From positions 16,337 to 37,255 of the forward strand of contig DJBY01000088.1 of the NCBI GenBank assembly GCA_002430605.1: DNA of 20,919 bases, written 5' to 3'. A program made the translations under genes and the position numbers. The DNA comes from Opitutia bacterium UBA5964. Lineage in GTDB: Bacteria > Verrucomicrobiota > Verrucomicrobiia > Opitutales > Coraliomargaritaceae. Below are positions 1-8,600 of this stretch, in pieces (the stretch's first letter is position 1; every line of letters starts with the position of its first letter). The notes under the pieces were generated by a model. It was not told the origin of the DNA. It searched no databases and worked only from the letters and a program-made list of their open reading frames with translations.

Positions 1-4
1 CCGC

Positions 5-1309
5 CTAGCTCCGCGAGCCTGCGCTGCGGTTATACACCACCCGAACTGCAATCACGCGGCGCTCGTCCACTTCATCAATTGTAATTCGCATCCCAGCAAG
101 CGACAGGGTATCCCCACGTGCGGGGATACGCCCCAACTCGCCAGTAATCAACCCGCCGAAAGTCGACACCTCGTCATTCTCGATCTCAACACCGAGCGCC
201 TCCTCAAGGTCATGAATCGGCGTCAGTCCAGAAATGCGATAGGTGTGCGGCGCTCGTAGTGCTCGGATCTGATCTTCCTCGCTATCGAATTCGTCCTGAA
301 TCTCACCCACGAGTTCTTCGAGTATACTCTCGAATGTGACAACGCCGACGATGCCGCCGAATTCATCCACAGCCAACGCCATGTGAAACTTCGCCCGCAA
401 CATACGCTCCAAGGCGGCTTCTAAGGGTGTCTCCAAGTCAAAGGTCGCAACACTGCGCTTCAGCTTCACTAAATCGACCGCAGCTAATGGCCCACTCAGG
501 CGAAACATGTCTTTGATGTGAAGGATCCCGACACAGTCATCGAGGCTTCCATGGCACAAAGGAAAACGCGTATGCCCCGCCTCCTTCATCACTTTCAGGT
601 TCGCCTTAAAGTCTTCTTCTAAATCACAAATGACGACCTGACTTCGCGGCAGTAGGACGTCCTGAACAACCAAATCCTGCATCTGCAAAGCTCGGTTCAC
701 AATCTTCCGCACCACTGGCGACAGATCGTGACTATCCTCACCCATCGCCCGAATTTGCACATCCAAATCCAGCGGATTCAACTCATCATCCACGTCGACG
801 CCAAGGCGCCGAAACAGAATCCGCTTCAAGCCACGAAAAAAGAGCATCCCCGGGCACGTCAAAATCTGAAAGACCGACAACACCCGATAAGAGCGTTGAA
901 TCCCTTTCTCCGGATCGCGCATCGCCAAACCACGCGGAAAAATCTCAGCAAACAGAAAATGCACCGATGTCGCACACACAAAGGAGAGCAACACAACTAA
1001 CCAGCGCTCCGGCGCCTGCGCCGACTCGAACAGGCCAAAAAAATCGCTCACCAGCGGCATGAGTAATAAGCCAACCGCGACCGTGCAAAGCGTCTTACTA
1101 AAACGAACCACACGCCCCGTCTTATCGCTATTCTCTATGAGACGAGCAATGCCACGGCGTCGCTTCAATCGCTCCAGCGCCTCAGCGCTCACACCCCCGT
1201 AGCGGAACTTCACCAAACTGATTTCGCACATCACGAGAAACGCATGCAGCACTAACATCAGCGCCACTGCGCTCAATGAAACGAGAAAGTTGATCCACGC
1301 GCCACTCAT
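5..1309 (-). CDS. CNNM/CorC-type membrane protein with CBS pair (hemolysin C-like family)
   Basis: 434-aa inner-membrane protein of the DUF21-CBS-CorC_HlyC family, whose members are linked to Mg2+/Co2+ or other cation efflux. Hydrophobic segments at about residues 6-28, 72-92, 101-122 and 145-160 form the DUF21 part. A cytoplasmic CBS pair follows at about 215-335, with the typical VDEFGGIVGVVT stretch near 314-325. A CorC_HlyC domain at about 350-427 ends the protein, including the STFGGLI motif. The length is normal for the family. The ATG overlaps the hisC stop in ATGA (1306-1309), so it is probably translated by coupling to hisC in one operon. The substrate cannot be told from sequence; the old name hemolysin is misleading. 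The stop codon lies only 4 bp from the window edge. Confidence 0.9.
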   Translation of the reverse strand: MSGAWINFLVSLSAVALMLVLHAFLVMCEISLVKFRYGGVSAEALERLKRRRGIARLIENSDKTGRVVRFSKTLCTVAVGLLLMPLVSDFFGLFESAQAPERWLVVLLSFVCATSVHFLFAEIFPRGLAMRDPEKGIQRSYRVLSVFQILTCPGMLFFRGLKRILFRRLGVDVDDELNPLDLDVQIRAMGEDSHDLSPVVRKIVNRALQMQDLVVQDVLLPRSQVVICDLEEDFKANLKVMKEAGHTRFPLCHGSLDDCVGILHIKDMFRLSGPLAAVDLVKLKRSVATFDLETPLEAALERMLRAKFHMALAVDEFGGIVGVVTFESILEELVGEIQDEFDSEEDQIRALRAPHTYRISGLTPIHDLEEALGVEIENDEVSTFGGLITGELGRIPARGDTLSLAGMRITIDEVDERRVIAVRVVYNRSAGSRS

Positions 1310-2421
1310 CGGACACTCGCGATCTCACCACTTTCAAGTAACTCACGCAACGTGCTCAGTAACCGTTCATTCTCCTCCGAGCGCCCAATCGTGATGCGCA
1401 CAAAATCGGTCATCCCATAAGGCGCCAAAGGACGCACGATCAAACCGCGCCGCTGCAGCGCTTCAAACACCACCGCACCACTACCGACCCGACTCAGCAC
1501 AAAATTTGCCGCGCCGCCAACCGTCTCAAAGCCAAGTGCAGTGAGCCCCTCGCAGAGCACCCGACGCCCCACTTCGTTCTCGGTTCGGCACATTGCAACA
1601 AACTCCAAATCATCCAGTGCCGCCGTCGCCGCTGCCTGCGCCACCGCATTCACGTTAAACGGCTGGCGCACCCGATGCAGCAGCGCGATCAATTCAGGGG
1701 CACCATACGCATAGCCAACACGCAGCCCACCGAGTCCATAAATCTTGGAAAACGTTCGCAGGCACACAACCTTTCGGCCGGCGTGAATCGCCGCCGACAA
1801 GTCTGGCGCCTGCTCCAAATACTCCGCATATGCCTCGTCCAAGCAAAGGATTACATGCTCTGGCAACTCTTGCAGCAACTTCAACAAATCCGCCTCCGTA
1901 TTCGCCACTCCCGTCGGATTGTTCGGACTCGCCACAAACAACAGGCGCGTGCGCTCCGTCACTGCGGCCAGCATTGCGTCTAGGTCATGGCCAAAGTCAG
2001 ACATTGGCACTTCAACGGGCGTCGCACCAAACAGCTTCGTCACCAACTTATAGACAATGAATGCCTGCGCCCCCATCACCACTTCCAGTCCTGGGCGCAA
2101 AAATGCATGCCCAAGCAACTCGATAATTTCATTCGAGCCATTGCCGACTAAAATCGACTCGGGCGAGACGCCACGCTGCGTGGCGATCTTTTGGCGCAAC
2201 TCCTGGCATCCTCCATCCGGATACAGGTGCGCGCGCTTCAACGCCGCTGCACCCGCAGCGATTGCGCGCGGCGAAGGACCAAACGGGTTTTCATTCGAAG
2301 CCAGCTTAGCAATGTCGGCAGGATCAAGCCCATATTCACGAGCGACCGTTTCGATTGGTTTTCCGGGCTCATAGACCGGTTGTTGATGCACACCGGCATT
2401 CGCGAGTTCAGCGTATTTCAT
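1306..2421 (-). CDS. hisC: Histidinol-phosphate aminotransferase
   Basis: 371-aa PLP-dependent class II aminotransferase that converts imidazole-acetol phosphate and glutamate to histidinol phosphate in cytoplasmic histidine synthesis. The N-terminal YEPGKP at 17-22 and SNENPFGPS at 42-50 are typical of HisC. Further family marks are NPTG at 168-171, the LDEAY with Asp195 that contacts PLP, and FSKIYGLGGLRVGY, where Lys226 is the Schiff-base lysine. A C-terminal VRITIGR supplies the substrate-carboxylate arginine. Length is normal. No other his gene is nearby; it forms an operon with the downstream CorC-like gene (4-bp overlap) and is divergent from the RmlD-like gene. Aromatic or cobalamin-related HisC paralogues share these motifs, so the exact substrate is inferred. 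No Shine-Dalgarno sequence precedes the ATG. Confidence 0.93.
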   Translation of the reverse strand: MKYAELANAGVHQQPVYEPGKPIETVAREYGLDPADIAKLASNENPFGPSPRAIAAGAAALKRAHLYPDGGCQELRQKIATQRGVSPESILVGNGSNEIIELLGHAFLRPGLEVVMGAQAFIVYKLVTKLFGATPVEVPMSDFGHDLDAMLAAVTERTRLLFVASPNNPTGVANTEADLLKLLQELPEHVILCLDEAYAEYLEQAPDLSAAIHAGRKVVCLRTFSKIYGLGGLRVGYAYGAPELIALLHRVRQPFNVNAVAQAAATAALDDLEFVAMCRTENEVGRRVLCEGLTALGFETVGGAANFVLSRVGSGAVVFEALQRRGLIVRPLAPYGMTDFVRITIGRSEENERLLSTLRELLESGEIASVR

Positions 2422-2430
2422 TGATATAAT
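2422..2430 (+). promoter_or_regulatory. Extended -10 promoter for the RmlD-like gene
   Basis: TGATATAAT is a perfect extended -10 (TG-N-TATAAT) for sigma-70 in the short divergent gap between hisC and the RmlD-like gene. No good -35 is seen 16-18 bp upstream, which extended -10 promoters tolerate. Transcription would begin near 2437, giving a leader of about 53 nt before the ATG at 2490. The element abuts the hisC start codon, so the two divergent transcription units probably share this region. Confidence 0.5.
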
Positions 2431-2489
2431 TAGGCTTTAAACTTGCCTTGCCAAAAACCGATTGCAACAAAAACCAGCCACCGATACTT

Positions 2490-3404
2490 ATGAAAATTCT
2501 ACTCACAGGAGCCTCGGGCCTACTCGGAAATGCCTACGCCGAAGCCGCCATTCGCCGCGGGCATAAAGTCATCGCACTTTATAATCGCACAGAACCGACT
2601 GCGCGCGGGATCGAGCAAAGCATTCAACTCGACGCACAAGCACTCGAAAAAATCACCACACTCGCCCTCGAACTTTGGCCTGATACCATCGTCAACTGCG
2701 CTGCAATCTCATCGCCGACTGAGGTTGATGCCGACCCCATTCTCGCCGAGAAGATCAACGTCGCTCTACCGCGCCACCTCTCGCAGCTATCGACCCACAT
2801 CGGCGCTCGCCTGTTACACGTCTCGACCGACATGGTATTCGATGGGCACTCCGCCGAACCCTACCGCTCCACCGACATGCCCCGCCCGACGACTCTCTAC
2901 GGGCAGACCAAGCTGATGGCCGAGCGCGAAGTGCTGGAGCACAACCCCGAAGACCCCATCGTGCTACGCATTCCCATTCTCATGGGCAACAGCATTCACG
3001 GCCAGCGCAGCGCCCACGAAAAACTGCTAGCAGCGATCGCACGTGGTGAAACACCTAAGCTCTTTTGCGACGAAATTCGCCAGCCCTGCTCCGCCTCTAA
3101 CGTCGCCGAAGTGCTACTCGAACTCACCGAGCGCCGCGACCTACACGGGATTTTCCACTGGGCGGGTGCAGAAACAATGAGCCGCTTCGAAATGGGGCAA
3201 CGTATCCTCAAGCATTTCGGTCTGCCGCTCAACAGCGTGCAATCCGTCTGTAAAGATGATGACCCCGAGTTTGCCAACCGGCCGAGCAATCTGACCTTCA
3301 ACCTACATCCGATCGTCAGTAAACTCAAAACAAAGCCCGCCACCTTCGAAGAGCAACTCGAAGCGCTCACCCACGTCGAACCACTCCGCTCAGCCGACCA
3401 CTAA
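2490..3404 (+). CDS. RmlD-like NAD(P)-dependent sugar-nucleotide reductase
   Basis: 304-aa extended short-chain dehydrogenase of the RmlD (dTDP-4-dehydrorhamnose reductase) substrate-binding family. The Rossmann motif GASGLLG lies at 7-13, the catalytic-region STD at 112-114 followed by MVFDG, and the active-site Tyr137-x3-Lys141 in YGQTK. Length matches RmlD. A TTG codon at 2448 would add 14 residues, but the ATG at 2490 puts the Rossmann strand MKILLTGASG at the N-terminus, as in homologues, so it is preferred. The other rhamnose genes (rmlA, rmlB, rmlC) are absent here, so a strict dTDP-rhamnose role is not shown; related enzymes such as the MAT2B-type also share this fold. The lipoate ligase-like gene follows after 12 bp, probably in the same transcript. 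Confidence 0.82.
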   Translation: MKILLTGASGLLGNAYAEAAIRRGHKVIALYNRTEPTARGIEQSIQLDAQALEKITTLALELWPDTIVNCAAISSPTEVDADPILAEKINVALPRHLSQLSTHIGARLLHVSTDMVFDGHSAEPYRSTDMPRPTTLYGQTKLMAEREVLEHNPEDPIVLRIPILMGNSIHGQRSAHEKLLAAIARGETPKLFCDEIRQPCSASNVAEVLLELTERRDLHGIFHWAGAETMSRFEMGQRILKHFGLPLNSVQSVCKDDDPEFANRPSNLTFNLHPIVSKLKTKPATFEEQLEALTHVEPLRSADH

Positions 3405-3416
3405 CCCCTTCCAACT

Positions 3417-4136
3417 GTGCCGCTCATCATTTTACCCAACGCCTTTGGCGACGCCGCCACAAATATGGCCCTCGACGCGGCCCTGCTCTACACCCTACCA
3501 AAAGGCATTGCCGCCTTTCGCCACTACGGTTGGACCGAGCCCGCGATCACCTTCGGCTACACGCAACGGATCGCGGCAGTTCAGACAACCTTCCCAGAGG
3601 ATTTGCGCCTTTGTCGTCGACTCACCGGCGGGGGCATCGTCGATCACCGCAACGACTGGACCTACGCACTCGCACTACAGACCGACCTACCCGCGGCCCA
3701 CACACCTGCCACCGAGCTCTACGCAACCATCCATAACTGTATCCAACGGGCACTCGAAAAGCAGTTAATACAAAGCCAACTCGCCCCCTGCCCGCGCGCC
3801 TGCGGAAAACGGCCAGCCAAAGAATCCGCGGGCCCCGAGCAGTGCTTTGTTCAGCCCACGGCCAACGACGTCATCCATCCGAACGGCACAAAAATAGCCG
3901 GCGCCGCGATGAAACGCACCCGTGAAGGCCTCCTCGTGCAAGGTTCAATCGACCGCGGCGCACTACCCGAGGACTTCGATTTCAACAGCTTCGTGGAAAC
4001 TTTCCAACATGTCCTCTCCGGCGAACTCGCCATTCCGATCGGCGCAACTGCAGACCTACGCACCCTCTTCGACAGTCGCCGCATACAGCAAGAGCGCGAA
4101 CGATTTGAAAGTGCGGCATGGTTAAATCGGCGCTAA
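3417..4136 (+). CDS. Lipoate-protein ligase A / octanoyltransferase family protein
   Basis: 239-aa single-domain member of the biotin/lipoate ligase (BPL_LplA_LipB) fold, which attaches lipoate or octanoate to lysines of 2-oxoacid dehydrogenase E2 subunits or GcvH. RRLTGGG at 67-73 is the nucleotide/acyl-binding loop. The catalytic-type lysine is Lys159 in the KIAGAAMKR stretch, followed by LLVQGSI at 172-178. There is no C-terminal LplA accessory domain, so it could be a LipM/LipL-type transferase; a Cys143-Phe144 pair sits just before the lysine region, where LipM-like enzymes have a conserved Cys-Phe. The start is GTG, 12 bp after the RmlD-like stop, with no Shine-Dalgarno. The next in-frame ATG (residue 17) would remove part of the first strand, so GTG is kept. 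Ligase versus transferase is unresolved. Confidence 0.83.
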   Translation: MPLIILPNAFGDAATNMALDAALLYTLPKGIAAFRHYGWTEPAITFGYTQRIAAVQTTFPEDLRLCRRLTGGGIVDHRNDWTYALALQTDLPAAHTPATELYATIHNCIQRALEKQLIQSQLAPCPRACGKRPAKESAGPEQCFVQPTANDVIHPNGTKIAGAAMKRTREGLLVQGSIDRGALPEDFDFNSFVETFQHVLSGELAIPIGATADLRTLFDSRRIQQERERFESAAWLNRR

Positions 4137-4174
4137 CTCACATACGGCGCTCAAGCGCAAATGAGTCACTTTGA

Positions 4175-4360
4175 GCACCTGAGACCACCTTACTAATGCA
4201 GCGCTTCGCGAGCACCGAAGCAATTGCTGATGCCACTCTCTTTCTCGCACAGAACGGTGCGGTCATTGGCAGCGCCCTTCGCGCGGAAGGCGGCATCATT
4301 CGAGCACTGCGAATAAGGCCACGCTCAGACTTTAAAACAAGTGCTCATCACTCAAATTGA
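4175..4360 (+). pseudogene. C-terminal remnant of a short-chain dehydrogenase (FabG-like) gene
   Basis: The open frame between the stop at 4172 and the stop at 4358 encodes, from the ATG at 4196, MQRFASTEAIADATLFLAQN and then GAVIGSALRAEGGIIRAL (to about 4309). This reads like the last 40 residues of a classical SDR: RF-x-EEIA-x-LFLA, then the TG-x-x-L-x-x-DGG end. The Rossmann, Ser and Tyr-x3-Lys parts are missing upstream, where stops and the lipoate ligase gene lie. The frame runs on into the 3' end of the convergent hotdog gene. I infer a decayed gene whose 5' part was deleted. The match is by eye; a protein search would settle it. Confidence 0.5.
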
Positions 4361-4802
4361 TCAGGCTAAACCTTAGCTTCGCCTTAATACGACCGTCTTG
4401 AAAGACCTTTGCCTTGAACTTAAATAACGGCCCCAACTGTTCGACGAGTTCCACTTGCGCAAACACTTCGAGATCGGTCTTCACCATGCCCAAGTATTTC
4501 GCATACGCGACCTTGCTCAATACACCGAGTGCGTGACCCTTCGTTTGCTCACTGTCGTAGTTTTCTACAGGTGCATAGTGTTTGGTGATTAAAGCGCCCG
4601 CGGACTGCGTGCAGAGCTCCTGCAGCATCGCCCCTGGAACTACTGGGGCTCCGGGGAAGTGCCCAACCAAATGCGCCTCGTCACCACGATGGATTTTGAC
4701 CCCAGTCACAGTGAAGGGAGTGAGTGCATCAATTCGATCGACCATTAGGTAAGGCTCACGATGGTGCAGCAGCACCTTTACTTCATCTCGATTCATCATC
4801 AT
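4332..4802 (-). CDS. FabZ/FabA-like hotdog-fold 3-hydroxyacyl dehydratase
   Basis: 156-aa cytoplasmic hotdog protein resembling 3-hydroxyacyl-ACP dehydratase FabZ, which dehydrates 3-hydroxyacyl chains in fatty-acid elongation. HREPYLMVDR at 14-23 and GHFPGAPVVPGAMLQE at 47-62 match the family, with catalytic-type His48 and Glu62. Length is normal. It differs from canonical FabZ in the middle (the NYDSEQTKGHALGVLSKVAY region), so it may be a paralogue acting on a special acyl chain rather than the housekeeping enzyme. The first ATG overlaps the stop of the DUF2071 gene as ATGA (4799-4802), indicating translational coupling. Two further ATGs follow at once, so the exact start is uncertain by 1-2 residues. 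Its 3' end overlaps the dehydrogenase remnant on the other strand. Confidence 0.8.
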   Translation of the reverse strand: MMMNRDEVKVLLHHREPYLMVDRIDALTPFTVTGVKIHRGDEAHLVGHFPGAPVVPGAMLQELCTQSAGALITKHYAPVENYDSEQTKGHALGVLSKVAYAKYLGMVKTDLEVFAQVELVEQLGPLFKFKAKVFQDGRIKAKLRFSLINLSDEHLF

Positions 4803-5488
4803 TCTATTTTAGGTAGTTTCACAAAGGGTTTGAAGCGCACATCGATCGGCTCCGCATAGCGCGCGCGCAGATCTTTTGCCGGATCGAAGCCAAACTGAGG
4901 CGACAGTCGGTCCTCGCAACACAGGTGATCGACTTGCCTCAACCGCCACGGCTCATGCGCCACATCCCCGCGATACAGCGACTCGCCGTCCGTCGTATAT
5001 AAATGATAGCGCTCGACCAGCCATCGATCCAATGCATCCGCCGCGATCGGTGGTCCAACTTCAGACTTCATCGAGAATGAATCGGGCGCAGCAAAAGAAT
5101 AGCGGCCACCGCGCACTTCTCCCCTCATCTTCCGCACTCGATAAGGCAAATGAAAGACGCGCGTGGCAATCCACTGCCCCAAGCGACTATCGGTATCCAA
5201 GGTTAAGAAAACCACGCCAGGCCGCCCTCGATAGCTCACATAGGTGCGTAGATTCAGCTCCCACAGCGAAATAAAAGGCAGCGCAGGCGTTACTGGGAAG
5301 CGAATGTGCGACATGTAAAAAGGCACGATGCTCAACCATGCAGATCCATCAAACAGATCCAGATCCAGACCGGAGGGGAGCTGATCCCTGATCACCTCAA
5401 AATCGCAGCGAAAACTCAGGAACTGCACATGCGACCAACGCTGTGCGATCACCCATCGGTTCGATTGACTCTGATTAGAAGGCCTCAT
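4799..5488 (-). CDS. DUF2071 (YqjF-like) family protein
   Basis: 229-aa protein of the DUF2071/YqjF family, of unknown function. The family pattern is clear: an N-terminal QRWSHVQFLSFRCDFE region, then LPSGLDLDLFDGSAWLSIVPF at about 37-57, ELNLRTYVSYRGRPGVVFLTLD at about 77-98, and a later LYRGDVAHEPW. No signal peptide or membrane segment is visible. It is the first gene of a two-gene unit with the hotdog dehydratase (4-bp overlap) and is divergent from dnaE. The pairing suggests work on an acyl or related small substrate, but this is only context. The start ATG at 5488 lacks a Shine-Dalgarno; the residues just after it carry no family motif, so a later start cannot be excluded. Confidence 0.82.
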   Translation of the reverse strand: MRPSNQSQSNRWVIAQRWSHVQFLSFRCDFEVIRDQLPSGLDLDLFDGSAWLSIVPFYMSHIRFPVTPALPFISLWELNLRTYVSYRGRPGVVFLTLDTDSRLGQWIATRVFHLPYRVRKMRGEVRGGRYSFAAPDSFSMKSEVGPPIAADALDRWLVERYHLYTTDGESLYRGDVAHEPWRLRQVDHLCCEDRLSPQFGFDPAKDLRARYAEPIDVRFKPFVKLPKIE

Positions 5489-5632
5489 ACTCGATATGCA
5501 TCAGCTATGGCCCGAATTCATTACAACTTTAATCGAAATAAACACTAAAAAGCGGCAACTCTGCCACAACTGTGAATAAGTTCTCCGTTTTAACTTTTAC
5601 AGCCGGCGGGAGGTTGCCAGTGTTAGGGCTTC

Positions 5633-8600
5633 ATGTCCGAAAAAGACCGCGAATTCGTCCACCTACACGTCCACACTGACCACAGTCTGTTGGATGGTTG
5701 CTCGCGGACGGATAAGCTCTGCTCACGGGCGGCGGAGCTGGGGATGAAGGCGCTGTCGATTACCGACCACGGTGTGCTCTACGGCCTGACTAGCTTTTTC
5801 AAGCAGGCGGAGAAGCACGGCATCAAGCCTCTCCTCGGTTGTGAAATCTATCTGATCTACGAACAAGAGCTCGCCACGGTCAACGAACTGCGCGCCAAGC
5901 AAAAGTCCCACCACATGGGCTTGCTCGCGCGTAATTTCATTGGCTACCAGAATCTTTGCAAAATCGTCTCACAAGCGCACACCGAAGGCTTCTACCGAAA
6001 CCCACGCACCGATATGAAGACCCTCGCCCAGTACAGCGAAGGGCTGATCGGGTTTTCCGGCTGCTTGGCGGGGGTGATCCCTCAATTCTTACTGAAGGAC
6101 GAATACGACAACGCGCGCGACGCGGCGGCCCAATTTGTCGATATTTTTGGCCGGGAGTTCTTCATCATCGAGATCATGGATCACGGCATTGAAGAGCAGC
6201 GCCGCATCATCCCTGGCTTGTTAAAGATCGCCGAAGAATTTGACTTGAAAGTCGTCGCTACCAATGACGTGCACTACGTCAATAGTACTGATTGGGAGCC
6301 GCACGACTCACTGCTCTGCATCCAGACCGGCGCCAAGGTCGGCGACGAGAAACGCATGCGCTATGACTCGCACCAGTTTTACCTTAAATCACGTGAGGAG
6401 ATGGAGCTCGCCTTCAAAGAGGTGCCCGAATCGATCACCAACACCTCCGCTGTCGCCGAGATGTGCGAAGTCAAGTTGCCCTTTGGCGAAGACCATTACC
6501 CGATTTACCAACGTCCGATTGAAGTCAACTCTGGCAACGATCACGAAAACTTTGATCGTGTGCTGCACATCTATGAGGTGCAAAAAAACACCATCCTCAT
6601 TCGCGACGGCCACCAACCGATCACTCTAAGTGAAGCCGAGCGCATCAAGCACAAGTCCAATGGCCTCTACCTATTTGAGCTCTGCAAAGATGGACTCAAG
6701 GAGCGCTACGGCACCGACTACAACGCCTGCCGTGCCGATTGGGAGAATGTCTCGGTCGACGATAGGCGCTACTGCGAACAACTCGAATACGAGCTGGCGA
6801 TCATTACCGGCACGGGTTTCGTTGACTATTTCCTGATCGTTTGGGACTTCATCGACTGGGCGCGCGCGCAAAACATCCCCGTCGGCCCAGGTCGTGGTTC
6901 GGGTGCCGGTTGCATTGTCGCCTACGTACTGAAGATTACTGACATCGACCCACTCAGCTTCGGCCTATTGTTTGAGCGCATGCTCAACTTAGAGCGCGTG
7001 TCGCCGCCCGACTTCGACGTCGATTTCTGCATGCGCCGGCGTGACCAAGTGGTGAACTATGTACGCGAAAAATACGGTAAAGACCGCGTCGCAAATATCA
7101 TTACCTTCGGCACGTTTGGTGCAAAGATGATCGTGCGCGACCTCGCCCGCGTCAATGACCTCGAATTCTCCGAGGCCAACAAGATCGCGAAGATGATCCC
7201 CGACGAGCTCAACATCACGCTCGACGATGCAGTTAAAAAGTCTCCCGAGCTCGCCGCAGAGATCACACACAACCCAGTCGCGAAGATTATTATTGAGCAA
7301 GGTCGTGTGATCGAAGGGATGATCCGTAATACTGGCAAGCACGCTTGCGGTGTCATCATCGCCGACCAAGACATCACTAATTTGATACCGGTCACCTTAC
7401 AGGAAGGCGACCTCACCACGCAGTATCCGAAGGGCCCCAGCGAGGACCTCGGCCTGCTGAAAATGGACTTCTTGGGCCTCAAGACTCTCACTGTAATCGA
7501 TGATGCGCAGACCTATGTGCGCAACACACGGCAGCTACCTGAGTTCAATGTTGAGAAAGTTCCGCTCGATGACCAAGCGACTTTCGACCTGCTCAACAGT
7601 GGCCGTACCACAGCCGTCTTTCAGTTAGAGTCCGGCGGCATGCAGCAGCTCTGTCGTCAGATCGGATTGAGTTCTTTTGAAGAAATCATCGCATTGATCG
7701 CACTCTATCGCCCAGGCCCGATGCAGTTCATCCCTCAATTCATTGAAGGCAAGAAGGACCCGTCCACAGTCCAGATACCGCATCCGCTGCTCAAAGATTT
7801 GGTGCAGGAAACGTACGGTGTCTTGGTTTATCAGGAACAGGTGATGCAGTCCGCGCAAATCATCGCTGGCTACACGCTCGGCGGCGCAGATATTCTTCGC
7901 CGCGCGATGGGTAAGAAGATTAAGTCTGTGATGGACGCGCAGAAACAGGTGTTCATCGACGGTGCGCGTAAGACCAATCAAATCGATGCGAAGACGGCCA
8001 CATCGATTTTCGCGTTGCTGGAAAAGTTTGCGCAATACGGCTTCAATAAATCGCACTCTGCTGCGTATGCGATGCTCAGTTATCGCACCGCCTACCTGAA
8101 GGCGAACTATCCGATCGAGTTCATGGCCGCCGTGCTCACTTCCGAGCAAGGCAACTCCGATAAAATATCAAACATCCTCGCTGAATGTAATGCGATGAAT
8201 GTGCAGGTGCTCAGCCCAGACATCAACGACTCAGGCAGCGACTTCACCCCGATTATACAAGACGACTGGGGTAGTATCCGCTTCGGCATGGCGGCGATGA
8301 AAGGCGTGGGCGAAGGGGCTTCGATTGTCATCATCAACGAACGCAATGCCAACGGCGCTTACCAAGACTTCACCGACTTCATCGTTCGCTCCGCCGACAA
8401 GGCCGTGAATCGCCGCGTGATTGAAGCATTGATCAAGACCGGTGGCTTCGACTCTTTCGGCGAAGACCGCGCCACACTGCTCGACTGCCTCGACTCAGAA
8501 TTGGCTGAAGCCGAGAGCACACGCCGCGACCGCGAAGCGGGACAAAGCTCGCTGTTCGACATGATGGGCGGCGATGACGCTGCGGATGACTCACAGCACA

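Noticed and set aside
5571..5579. TGTGAATAA, a match to the DnaA box TTATNCACA on the minus strand, upstream of dnaE
   Set aside because: A single 9-mer of this degeneracy is expected about by chance in 21 kb on two strands; no cluster, AT-rich unwinding region or dnaA/dnaN gene is nearby, so no origin is claimed.
7057..8149. Long open frames (up to 174 codons) antisense to dnaE
   Set aside because: They lie inside a clearly coding, well-conserved gene, have no family motifs or start context, and are explained by codon bias of the sense strand.
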